Assembly (NCBI GenBank): GCA_027621505.1
Contig: JAQCBK010000010.1
Span: 1-41,253, forward strand
Reading direction: 5' to 3'
Length of the DNA: 41,253 nt
From: Bacteroidota bacterium
GTDB taxonomy: Bacteria; Bacteroidota; Bacteroidia; Flavobacteriales; Flavobacteriaceae
Part shown: positions 9,078-15,869 of the stretch, in pieces
Layout: each line of letters begins with the position of its first letter
Numbering within the stretch: position 1 is the first letter of the stretch
Made by a program: the position numbers and the translations under genes
The notes under the pieces: model-generated
What the model was told of the DNA's origin: nothing
The model's input: the letters and a program-made list of their open reading frames with translations, nothing else
The model's database searches: none

Positions 9078-9728
9078 ATGAGTATTGCCGAAAACATCTC
9101 CCGATTTCGGGCTGAATTGCCCGAAAACGTCCACTTGGTCGCCGTTTCCAAAACCAAATCCAACGAGGAGATCATGGAGGCTTATCAAGCCGGACAAAGG
9201 GTTTTTGGGGAAAACAAAATCCAAGACATGGTCGCCAAACAGGAGGCATTGCCCAAAGACATTCAGTGGCACATGATCGGACATGTGCAAACCAATAAGG
9301 TAAAATACATGGCCCCTTTTGTAAATCTCATTCACGGCATCGACAGCCTAAAACTACTCAAGGAGGTCAACAAACAAGCCCTCAAGAACGAGCGCCGTAT
9401 CGACAGTCTGCTCCAGCTCCATATCGCTGAGGAAGAGAGCAAATTTGGACTGTCGGAATCAGAAGCGGAGGAGGCATTGGCAATGGCTGCCGAATGGGAA
9501 CACGTCAAGGTCATCGGATTGATGGGCATGGCCACCTTTACGGAGGACAAGGCACAGATTTCAGCGGAGTTTCGCGGGTTAAAAAACTTTTTTGACCGCC
9601 AACAAGCCCAGTACCCCGACTTGAAAATCCTTTCCATGGGCATGAGTGGCGACTACCTCCTGGCCATTGCCCAGGGCAGCAATATGATTCGAGTAGGCAG
9701 TAAAATCTTTGGACCGAGAAACTACTGA
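9078..9728 (+). CDS. YggS/PROSC-family pyridoxal phosphate homeostasis protein
   Basis: Single-domain fold-type-III PLP-binding protein that buffers PLP and influences amino-acid and vitamin B6 balance; no catalytic reaction is established for the family. The 216 residues contain the PLP-lysine motif LVAVSKTK (about residues 20-27), FGENKIQD, WHMIGHVQTNKVKY, the mid-barrel GLMGMAT and the phosphate-binding C-terminal SMGMSGDYLLAI and RVGSKIFG. ATG 9078 (MSIAENISRF) is chosen because the family starts here and a promoter-like TATCTTTG box sits just upstream. It ends 2 bp before the next gene. Confidence 0.94.
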   Translation: MSIAENISRFRAELPENVHLVAVSKTKSNEEIMEAYQAGQRVFGENKIQDMVAKQEALPKDIQWHMIGHVQTNKVKYMAPFVNLIHGIDSLKLLKEVNKQALKNERRIDSLLQLHIAEEESKFGLSESEAEEALAMAAEWEHVKVIGLMGMATFTEDKAQISAEFRGLKNFFDRQQAQYPDLKILSMGMSGDYLLAIAQGSNMIRVGSKIFGPRNY

Positions 9729-9730
9729 TC

Positions 9731-11113
9731 ATGTATGCCATCCTAGACATCGAAACCACTGGAGGGAAATACAATGAGGAGGGCATCACCGAAATTGCCA
9801 TCTACCGCCACGATGGTCTAAAAGTCACCGACCAATTTATCAGTTTGATCAATCCAGAGCGGCCCATCCAGCCTTTTGTAGAAAAACTGACGGGTATCAA
9901 CAGCAAGATGCTGCGTAGTGCTCCTCGATTTTTTGAGGTAGCCAAAAGAATCATCGAAATCACCGATGGCTGCGTGGTGGTGGCCCACAATGCCGAATTT
10001 GACTACCGCATCCTACGCACCGAATTCATGCGGCTGGGCTATCCCTTTGAAAAAGACTCCCTATGCACCGTTTCCCTCTCCCAAAAGCTATTGCCAGAGA
10101 TGGAATCCCACAAGTTGGGCAAACTCGTCCGTGCACTGGGCATCCCCATCAGTGACCGCCATCGGGCACAAGGCGACGCCTTGGCAACGGTCAAACTCTT
10201 TGAATTGCTGTTGGAAAAAGACAGCAGTAAAGAAATCCTTAAGTCACAGATCAAGGCCCTTCACAAACATCAAGTCTCCTCCAAATACCTTTCCATCCTA
10301 GAGGAATTGCCCACCACCACCGGTGTCTATTACCTGCACAATGCCGTGGGGGATGTCCTCTATATCGGAAAAAGTAAAAACATTCAAAAAAGGGTAAGAG
10401 CCCACCTGACGGGAACAGATCCCAAATCCAAAAAAATTCAAAAGAAGCTCCATAAAGTCCATTTCGAAACCACTGGCAGCGAGCTCATTGCCCTGCTAAA
10501 GGAGCAACACGAAATCAAAAAAAACCAACCCCAAATCAACAAAGACGGACGCTACCGCCTCTATCCTATGGGCCTGCGGATTGACAAGTCCACCCCCTAC
10601 CACCAACTGCTATTAGAACAAGTCCGCAACGGCAAGGACTACCTTGTGGTTTTTAAAAACGGACGGGTGGCCAAGCACGTCATGACCCAATGGATGGAAA
10701 CCCACCAACTGTGCTACAAACATTCTTCCCTCCAAGAGGCTGAAGGGGCCTGTTATGCCTATAAGAACAACCTCTGCCAAGGCGCCTGCACAGGGGAAGA
10801 AAGCCCCGAAACCTACAACCAAAAGCTGCTGGCCCTTGGGGAAAAAAGCCAATATCCCCACAAGGATTTCCTGCTTACCGATACTGGAAGGAAAGATGGA
10901 GAGTACAGCTTTATTTTCATTGAAAATCAACGTTTTATGGGTTATGGATTTTATGAACTCAACCACCAAATCAAAAAGCGAGAAACCTTATTCAAGCGCA
11001 TGACCGCCATGGAGGAAAACTCCGACTGTCGCGCCTTGATCTTGGCCCATATCCAAAAAAATAAATACAGAAAATTAATACCTTTGGAGGGAACCGAAGT
11101 TGATTCAAATTAA
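9731..11113 (+). CDS. DEDDh exonuclease fused to GIY-YIG nuclease domain
   Basis: Probable DNA repair or maintenance nuclease. Residues 1-165 form a DnaQ-like 3'-5' exonuclease: ILDIETTGG (Asp6, Glu8), VVAHNAEFDYRIL (Asp near 97) and HRAQGDALAT (His and Asp near 148-153), giving the complete DEDDh set. Residues about 190-275 are a UvrC/Cho-like GIY-YIG domain: TTTGVYYLHN, DVLYIGKSKNIQKRVRAHL. The rest (to 460) includes a UvrC-like cysteine-bearing stretch (CYAYKNNLCQGACTG) as in Cho/UvrC N-terminal halves. Start: ATG at 9731, 2 bp after the previous stop. This exonuclease plus UvrC-N-like architecture occurs in other bacteria; its substrate here is not known. Confidence 0.88.
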   Translation: MYAILDIETTGGKYNEEGITEIAIYRHDGLKVTDQFISLINPERPIQPFVEKLTGINSKMLRSAPRFFEVAKRIIEITDGCVVVAHNAEFDYRILRTEFMRLGYPFEKDSLCTVSLSQKLLPEMESHKLGKLVRALGIPISDRHRAQGDALATVKLFELLLEKDSSKEILKSQIKALHKHQVSSKYLSILEELPTTTGVYYLHNAVGDVLYIGKSKNIQKRVRAHLTGTDPKSKKIQKKLHKVHFETTGSELIALLKEQHEIKKNQPQINKDGRYRLYPMGLRIDKSTPYHQLLLEQVRNGKDYLVVFKNGRVAKHVMTQWMETHQLCYKHSSLQEAEGACYAYKNNLCQGACTGEESPETYNQKLLALGEKSQYPHKDFLLTDTGRKDGEYSFIFIENQRFMGYGFYELNHQIKKRETLFKRMTAMEENSDCRALILAHIQKNKYRKLIPLEGTEVDSN

Positions 11114-11122
11114 ACTTGTCCA

Positions 11123-11944
11123 TTGCCTTTTAAGAAATTCAAACACCGATTACACGAGATCATCTACGAGGCCGATACCCGTGCCGGTAAGATTTTCGAT
11201 GTGGTTTTGCTCCTACTAATCGTCTCCAGTGTGATCTTGGTGGCCTTGGAAAGCGTGGATGAAATTGAACAAAAATACCGCGAGCAACTCAATGTTGCCG
11301 AATGGTTCATCACCATCACCTTCACCCTAGAGTACTTTTTGCGGATCATCGCCATCAGTAAACCCTCCAAATACATCTTCAGTGCCTATGGCATCATCGA
11401 CTTTGTTTCCACCATTCCCAAGTACATTTCCCTTTTCTTTGTGGGCACCCAATCCCTTTTGGCCCTGCGGTCCCTTCGCTTGTTACGGGTGTTTAGGATC
11501 CTCAAACTCACCCATTTTGTGGGGGAGTCCAACTCCTTGGTAAAGGCCCTATTGCGCAGCCGAACCAAAATATTGGTCTTTATGTTTAGCGTGGTGGTGC
11601 TTTGTATCATTTTTGGAACCATCATGTATATGGTGGAAGACGACGAAAGCGGGTTTAGCAGCATCCCCAGCAGCATCTACTGGTGTATCGTCACCTTGAC
11701 CACAGTCGGCTACGGCGACATCGCCCCTACCAGTCCCTTGGGGCAGTTGATCGCCTCCCTTATCATGATCTTGGGCTATGGCATCATCGCCGTACCCACG
11801 GGGATCGTCTCAGCGGAGTTTACCTCTCAGGCCTTTAAAGTGGATCGCAACACCCAAGTCTGTCCCCACTGCATGACCACCCAACACAAAGACGAGGCCA
11901 TCTATTGCCACCAATGCGGTGAAACCCTCAACCATGTTGAATAA
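11123..11944 (+). CDS. Voltage-gated-type potassium channel with C-terminal zinc ribbon
   Basis: Inner-membrane six-helix cation channel. The segment pattern is S1 at about residues 26-43, S2 about 61-76, S3 about 88-105, an S4 with regularly spaced arginines (RSLRLLRVFRILKL, 116-129), S5 about 149-170, and the K+ selectivity filter TVGYGD at 194-199 followed by S6. The C-terminal tail adds CPHC (247-250) and CHQC (262-265), a zinc-ribbon-like pair. The frame starts with TTG; no ATG lies near the N-terminus. It follows the nuclease gene by 9 bp and its last codons overlap miaA, so the three genes are probably cotranscribed. Confidence 0.9.
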   Translation: MPFKKFKHRLHEIIYEADTRAGKIFDVVLLLLIVSSVILVALESVDEIEQKYREQLNVAEWFITITFTLEYFLRIIAISKPSKYIFSAYGIIDFVSTIPKYISLFFVGTQSLLALRSLRLLRVFRILKLTHFVGESNSLVKALLRSRTKILVFMFSVVVLCIIFGTIMYMVEDDESGFSSIPSSIYWCIVTLTTVGYGDIAPTSPLGQLIASLIMILGYGIIAVPTGIVSAEFTSQAFKVDRNTQVCPHCMTTQHKDEAIYCHQCGETLNHVE

Positions 11945-12842
11945 ACGATTGGTCTATGTCGCTGGCCCCACGGCCGTGGGCAAAACCGCCCTAAGTGTGG
12001 CCTTGGCACAGCATTTTAAAACCGAGGTCCTCTCCTGCGACGCCCGGCAGTGTTACCAAGAAATGACCATCGGCACCGCCGTTCCCTCCGCCGAGGAACA
12101 ACAAGGTATCCCCCACCACTTTATTCAAAACCAAAGCATCCAACGGCATTTTGGGGCGGGAGACTTTGAAAAAGCGGGATTAAAATTGCTAGATCGGCTG
12201 TTTCAAAAACACAATACGGTGGTGATGGTGGGTGGCTCCGGCCTCTATGCCCAGGCCCTGATCGAGGGCTTGGACGTTTTTCCGAAGGTGGATCAAACAT
12301 CTATAAATATAGTTAGTAAGCTATACCAAACCGAAGGCTTGGAAGGCCTCCAAAAAGCCTTGGCAAAAAAAGATCCCGACTACTACCAAAAGGTGGATCT
12401 GAAAAACCCCCGCCGACTGATCCGTGCCTTGGAGGTTTGCGAAAGTGCCCAAAAGCCCTATTCCTCCTTTTTGGGGCAATCGGCCCATACCCGACCTTTT
12501 TCCACCCAAACCCTATTGCTTGGGATGCCCCGAGCGCAGCTCTATGAACGCATCAACCAGCGGGTGGAGCAAATGGTCACCGCAGGCTTGGAAGAAGAAG
12601 CCCGCCGGCTTTACCCCTATCGAAATCTCCCCGCCCTACAAACCGTGGGCTACCAGGAATGGTTTGCCCATTTTGAGGGCAAGCTAACAAGACAAGCAAC
12701 ACTTGCCGAAATCCAAAAAAACAGCCGTCGCTATGCCAAACGACAAATGACTTGGTTTCAGAAAAGAGAAAATATGCCTTTGGAAATGGAGGGCTTAGCT
12801 CCAGCTCTTAAGGCTGCTTTGGAGCTTTTGGACTGCATTTAA
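11934..12842 (+). CDS. miaA: tRNA dimethylallyltransferase
   Basis: Transfers the isopentenyl group of DMAPP to A37 of tRNAs reading UNN codons. The P-loop GPTAVGKTAL (about residues 11-20), SCDARQCYQEMTIGTA (the substrate region), GGSGLYAQAL, and KNPRRLIRALEV with the C-terminal RRYAKRQMTWFQ are present; about 302 residues is normal. ATG 11934 is preferred; a GTG at 11919 is in frame. It overlaps the channel gene by 11 bp. A strikingly AT-rich codon run (ATA AAT ATA GTT) at 12303-12314 belongs to the dispersed repeat described separately. Confidence 0.96.
   Translation: MLNKRLVYVAGPTAVGKTALSVALAQHFKTEVLSCDARQCYQEMTIGTAVPSAEEQQGIPHHFIQNQSIQRHFGAGDFEKAGLKLLDRLFQKHNTVVMVGGSGLYAQALIEGLDVFPKVDQTSINIVSKLYQTEGLEGLQKALAKKDPDYYQKVDLKNPRRLIRALEVCESAQKPYSSFLGQSAHTRPFSTQTLLLGMPRAQLYERINQRVEQMVTAGLEEEARRLYPYRNLPALQTVGYQEWFAHFEGKLTRQATLAEIQKNSRRYAKRQMTWFQKRENMPLEMEGLAPALKAALELLDCI
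12294..12316 (+). repeat. Dispersed AT-rich repeat, copy A (inside miaA)
   Basis: A 23-bp stretch, identical to the one at 14781-14803 and containing CTATA-AA-TATAG, a 5-bp inverted repeat. Here it encodes QTSINIVS inside MiaA, using ATA codons that are unusual next to the surrounding ATC/AAC-rich codons. A related copy (17 of 20 bases over the core) lies in gldG at 21791-21810. Confidence 0.7.
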
Positions 12843-12854
12843 ACAATTATTTTT

Positions 12855-12875
12855 GTAGGGATTTTCCTACTTTTT
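12855..12875 (+). terminator. Rho-independent terminator after miaA
   Basis: GTAGG-GATTTT-CCTAC followed by TTTTT, 13 bp after the miaA stop. A second, longer-looped AACCCC/GGGGTT pairing (12877-12906) follows immediately and also ends in TTT. Confidence 0.6.
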
Positions 12876-13074
12876 CAACCCCTTTTTTAATCCCTGTAGC
12901 GGGGTTTTAGGCCCTAACCTTGAAATCTATAAACTATACTATTTTATTGATAATCAGTGTTTTAAAAAGCACCTCGCTATAGTGAATAAATTTTCTCATC
13001 GGCTTTAAAAAACTGCTAAAAATACGCTGGAAAGATTGGTTTAAAGGAAATTGTGCTTACAGACTCCCAAGACC

Positions 13075-13842
13075 ATGTCTTCTGCTTATAGGTGTTTATT
13101 AACTTTTGTTACGCTTTGGCTTCTCTGCCAAGAAAGCGTTGTGGCGCAACACGTCAGTGGATGTGACACTCCTGAGTTTTATTATTTTGATGGGGATGGG
13201 GATGGCTATGGGAATCAAAACTATACCCAAAGCATGAAACACGACTTAATAGACAGATTTTATAACAATTCAGTAGTTGGCTATGTTTTCGGATCCCACA
13301 TGCTGTATGGCTGTATGGATATGGTTCTTGCGGATGAAGAACTTGCATATTTAGAGGAGTTTGTAGACAATGACCTTGACTGCAAAGACAATAATGCCGA
13401 CATCTTCCCCGGCTCTATTTGGTATTACGACAGCGATGGTGATGGAGACGGAAACCCCAACATTTTCAAGGCTTTTGATTGTGCTCCTGACCCTAATTAC
13501 GTCAAAAGAAATGGCGACTGCAACGACAACGACGCTAAAATCCATTCCCGTACGGTTTGGTATTTGGACAATGATGGAGACGGCACCGGAGGCAGCACCA
13601 CTTTTACCGGTTGCACTCCCCCTTCCAACCAATACGTTCTAACCGCCGGAGACGAATGCGACAACAATCCCGATACCCTCGAAAAACTGCTATGGTACTA
13701 CGATGCCGATAATGACGGCTTTGCCGGGAGTGCCATAACCATAAAGGATTGTGCTGCTCCTGACCGCTATTACGCCACCGCGGATGACTGCGATGACAGC
13801 AATCCTTTTCTAAACCCCAAAACCGTTTGGTTATGGCTCTAA
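13075..13842 (+). pseudogene. Secreted D-rich calcium-type repeat protein (MopE-like), truncated by an IS1-type element
   Basis: Begins MSSAYRCLLTFVTLWLL...VVAQ, a clear signal peptide cleaved near residue 25; ATG 13075 is preferred to the upstream TTG. The mature part is a set of about 50-residue units: an aromatic strand (VWYLDNDGDG, IWYYDSDGDGDG, LWYYDADNDGF) with D-x-D-G-D calcium-loop motifs, then a cysteine-flanked insert and a (D/E)CDDxxP motif, typical of the metal-binding MopE-like / thrombospondin-3-like surface proteins of Bacteroidota. It ends at NPKTVWLWL, in the middle of a unit, where the bases GGTTATGGCTC of the IS end begin. The expected remainder and any C-terminal sorting domain are absent. 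Confidence 0.72.
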
Positions 13843-14541
13843 AATTGTCCAAAACCAACCCTCAAGGTTCAAATACGGATACCATTCAACTCAAATGTCG
13901 TTATTGCCAAGCCAGATGCGTAAAGGCAGGGAAAGAAAGAAATGGAAAACAACGCTATGTTTGTACGGTTTGTAAAAAAAACAAGTAGCTACTTTTGATT
14001 ACAATGCCTACAACCCAGATCTCAATCAAAACATCATTGCCCTGACCAAAGAGGGAGTAGGCATCCGAGGAACTGCACGATTGTTGGGGATTTCTCCTAC
14101 TAATCTAATTTCACAGATCAAAAAAATAGCCTCCGAGATCAAAGCACCTGTTTTGGTCAAAGGAAAAACCTATGAGGTGGATGAACTCAGAACCTTTGTT
14201 AAAAAAAAGGAAAGTTGATCTGGGTGGTCAGTGCCTATTGTAGGGAAAGCAAGCTAATCGTTCGTTTAAGTGTGGGACCTCGAACCTACAAAACCTTAAA
14301 TCGGGTTTTGATTTCGTTACAGTTGTCGGAATGTAAAAAGATTTATACGGATCAACTTAAACACTACCGTTTTTTGATTGAAAAGAAAATGCACAGTACA
14401 AAACCAAGAGCCACCAATCATTTGGAACGCATGCATTTGAATTTGCGTACTCATCTTAAACGGCTCAACAGAAAGAGTATAGGTTTTAGTCGTACTGTTC
14501 TGATGCTTATTTCCATTTTAAAGATATATCTATGGGGGTAG
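13829..14541 (+). mobile_element. IS1-family insertion sequence, degenerate
   Basis: The left end GGTTATGGCTC (13829) resembles IS1-type terminal repeats (GGTnATGnCTC), and the D-rich repeat protein is interrupted exactly there. It contains a broken IS1-type transposase. I cannot find a matching right inverted repeat after the transposase stop at 14541 nor a target-site duplication, so the right end may be deleted or too diverged. The end coordinate given is the transposase stop. Confidence 0.7.
13833..14541 (+). pseudogene. IS1-family transposase, frame broken twice
   Basis: Three consecutive frames, read together, give one IS1-type transposase of about 236 residues. Part 1 (13833-13988) holds the N-terminal zinc finger (CRYCQARCVKAGKERNG, YVCTVCKK). 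Part 2 (to the TGA at 14216-14218) holds the helix-turn-helix (GVGIRGTARLLGISPTNLI) and the first catalytic aspartate in YEVDELRTF. Part 3 (14215-14541) holds KKIYTDQLKHY with the second aspartate, NHLERMHLNLRTHLKRLNRKSIGFSR with the catalytic glutamate, and the LKIYLWG end. Each junction needs a -1 shift and each lies at an eight-A run (TGT-A8-C near 13973; GTT-A8-GG near 14201). Either both A-runs lost a base, or ribosomes slip there. Confidence 0.82.
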
Positions 14542-14780
14542 TAGTGCATTTTTCCCTGGACGCCCGCGGGAAGATACAAAGCCAGTAATATTCCAGATGC
14601 TAAGTTTTATTAAAATTTTGTAATTTAAAATTGTAAAATCAAGGCCTCCCAAGGCTTCCCCAAACCAAAATAAATGAAACTACTCCCCCATTCCTCCAAA
14701 AATCGTATTGCAAAACCGTTAGAATGGTTTCAATCCCCCCATCAGGTTTCAGATACTGCGATAAAAAAGAGCGTATTGAG

Positions 14781-14803
14781 CAAACATCTATAAATATAGT
14801 TAG
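14781..14803 (+). repeat. Dispersed AT-rich repeat, copy B (intergenic)
   Basis: Identical over 23 bp to 12294-12316 in miaA. If read in the same frame, it gives EQTSINIVSK then a stop; the following codons AGC AAA are synonymous with AGT AAG in miaA, so the match extends at the peptide level beyond the identical bases. Confidence 0.7.
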
Positions 14804-14887
14804 CAAATAAATCAAGGAGAATCTGCCTCCCCCCATCTTTATGTTGATTGTTTTTAAATATTTACGAAATTAGAATCATAATGATCA

Positions 14888-14901
14888 TGGGCTAAAGCCC
14901 A
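14888..14901. repeat. REP-like palindrome
   Basis: TGGGCT-AA-AGCCCA, six-base arms with a two-base spacer, 34 bp before the start of the next gene. GGGCTAAAGCCC-type palindromes are, to my recollection, frequent intergenic repeats in Bacteroidota genomes. Only one copy was noticed in this window. Confidence 0.4.
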
Positions 14902-14934
14902 ACAAATACAATCTAAACCATAACTTAACCAATC

Positions 14935-15282
14935 ATGCAAATCAATCATTTTATCAGCGGCAGTGTCAGTCAGGTCGTGGAAGGACTGCTCCAAGCCCAA
15001 AAGGCTGTTGCCCTTTATGGGGTGGACATCAAAACCGACGGGGGAACCATGGGCTATTCCGAATTGGATTTTGACCTGGCCGTTACCACCCGCAGCAATC
15101 TCGACAAAGGCGGAGATGTAGAGCTCAGCATATTGGGCGTTGACCTCAAGGTGGGCCAAAAAAACGATCGCAGTCAGCAGATTGCCAACCGCCTACGGTT
15201 CAGCGTGCAATTCTCCATTCCTCCAGCAGAAATGCAAAAGGTGGCGGCAAGTATCAGGCCCAAAAAAACCCACAATGTCTAG
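14935..15282 (+). CDS. Small Trypco2-like protein of unknown function
   Basis: 115 residues. An N-terminal helix (SGSVSQVVEGLLQAQKAVALYG) is followed by two or three beta strands separated by a glycine-rich turn (ELDFDLAVTT, GGDVELSILGVDLKVGQ) and a final strand RLRFSVQFSIPP. This helix plus strand-GG-strand-strand pattern resembles the Trypco2 (trypsin-co-occurring) family, small proteins found next to effector proteases in some conflict systems, and similar small proteins of Bacteroidota. No protease neighbour is visible. ATG 14935. It is convergent with, and overlaps by 4 bp, the next gene. The family assignment rests on pattern only. Confidence 0.5.
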   Translation: MQINHFISGSVSQVVEGLLQAQKAVALYGVDIKTDGGTMGYSELDFDLAVTTRSNLDKGGDVELSILGVDLKVGQKNDRSQQIANRLRFSVQFSIPPAEMQKVAASIRPKKTHNV

Positions 15283-15677
15283 TTCCTTGGGTGTTCGATG
15301 GAGTCCAATACATGATTGGGATCCAAAAGATCCAAAGCGCGGGCGAGGAATTTTCCTACACCACTCAGGTGGTTGTTTTTTAGGTTTTTGCCTAAAACAC
15401 TGGAAATGGTCTCATCTTCATGCCCAAAGCGGTCGGTAGATGCCTCACGAAGCAGCAGGTCGTTCAGCAAATACTGCAACATCACATTGCCCAACTGGTC
15501 GATGGACACGGCCAAGCGCAACCAATAGCGGTGCCAGCGTCTTAAAAGGGAGGCTTCCCCTCTTTTAAAGGCCAAAGCGATCATGGCATAGACCCAACCG
15601 ATGGGCGCGCTGGAAAACAGCAGTAACAGCGAAAGGGGAAATAACAAAAACCCCCAAAGTTGGGTTTTGGATTTCAT
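15279..15677 (-). CDS. Small membrane-anchored protein of phage-associated type
   Basis: 132 residues. An N-terminal hydrophobic segment (LWGFLLFPLSLLLLFSSAPIGWVYAMIALAF, about residues 8-37) is followed by a basic linker and a cytosolic part with HRYWLRLAVSIDQLGNV, DETISSVLGKN and LDLLDPNHVLDSIE. The DETISS ... LDxxDPNH combination recurs in small hypothetical proteins of phages and prophages; its function is not known to me. ATG start at 15677. It sits convergent to the Trypco2-like gene inside the accessory patch. Confidence 0.6.
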   Translation of the reverse strand: MKSKTQLWGFLLFPLSLLLLFSSAPIGWVYAMIALAFKRGEASLLRRWHRYWLRLAVSIDQLGNVMLQYLLNDLLLREASTDRFGHEDETISSVLGKNLKNNHLSGVGKFLARALDLLDPNHVLDSIEHPRN

Positions 15678-15759
15678 TTTTATCCAAAAGGTATTACAAT
15701 CTCTTCAATGGAAGCTTCTGCTCAGCTCATCTTAGCCTTATCGGGTGAGCAAAGCACAT

Positions 15760-15783
15760 GCTCCATCTTTGTCTAAATGGAGC
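15760..15783. repeat. Intergenic hairpin
   Basis: GCTCCAT and ATGGAGC form a perfect 7-bp inverted repeat around a 10-base loop. A second TGCTCA/TGAGCA pair (15719-15724 and 15746-15751) lies just upstream. Both sit between the divergent small membrane protein and esterase genes; no U-run follows, so I do not call them terminators. Confidence 0.35.
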
Positions 15784-15815
15784 TAATGCCTTATTCTATG
15801 GTTGGCCTTTTTTCC

Positions 15816-15823
15816 TATATTTG
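15816..15823 (+). promoter_or_regulatory. Candidate -7 box of the esterase gene
   Basis: TATATTTG fits TAnnTTTG; it lies 46 bases before the TTG start at 15870. The nearest upstream TTG is too close for a standard -33 element. Confidence 0.3.
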
Positions 15824-15869
15824 ATCTATTAACTCCGGAACCGCAATTGAAACAACCAACCCAAATCCA

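Larger units (their letters stand above)
14542..14934. other. Gene-free accessory stretch
   Basis: About 390 bp without a believable gene. It holds a CCCGCGGG palindrome (near 14566), an AT-rich patch (14600-14640), a small AAACC/GGTTT hairpin near 14720, the second copy of the AT-rich repeat (14781-14803), and a REP-like palindrome (14888-14901). A 65-codon frame on the minus strand (14639-14836) has no family features. Confidence 0.6.

Noticed and set aside
13370-13858. Other frames overlapping the D-rich repeat protein
   Set aside because: They are by-products of the GAT/GAC-rich repetitive sequence; the signal-peptide frame explains the region.
14542-14640. 3' remainder of the calcium-repeat protein after the IS (reading FFPGRPRE)
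   Set aside because: Only a short resemblance to repeat units; several frames give equally plausible peptides.
14639-14836. 65-codon reading frame on the minus strand
   Set aside because: No family features, spans the dispersed repeat, and the peptide looks like a frame of AT-rich non-coding DNA.
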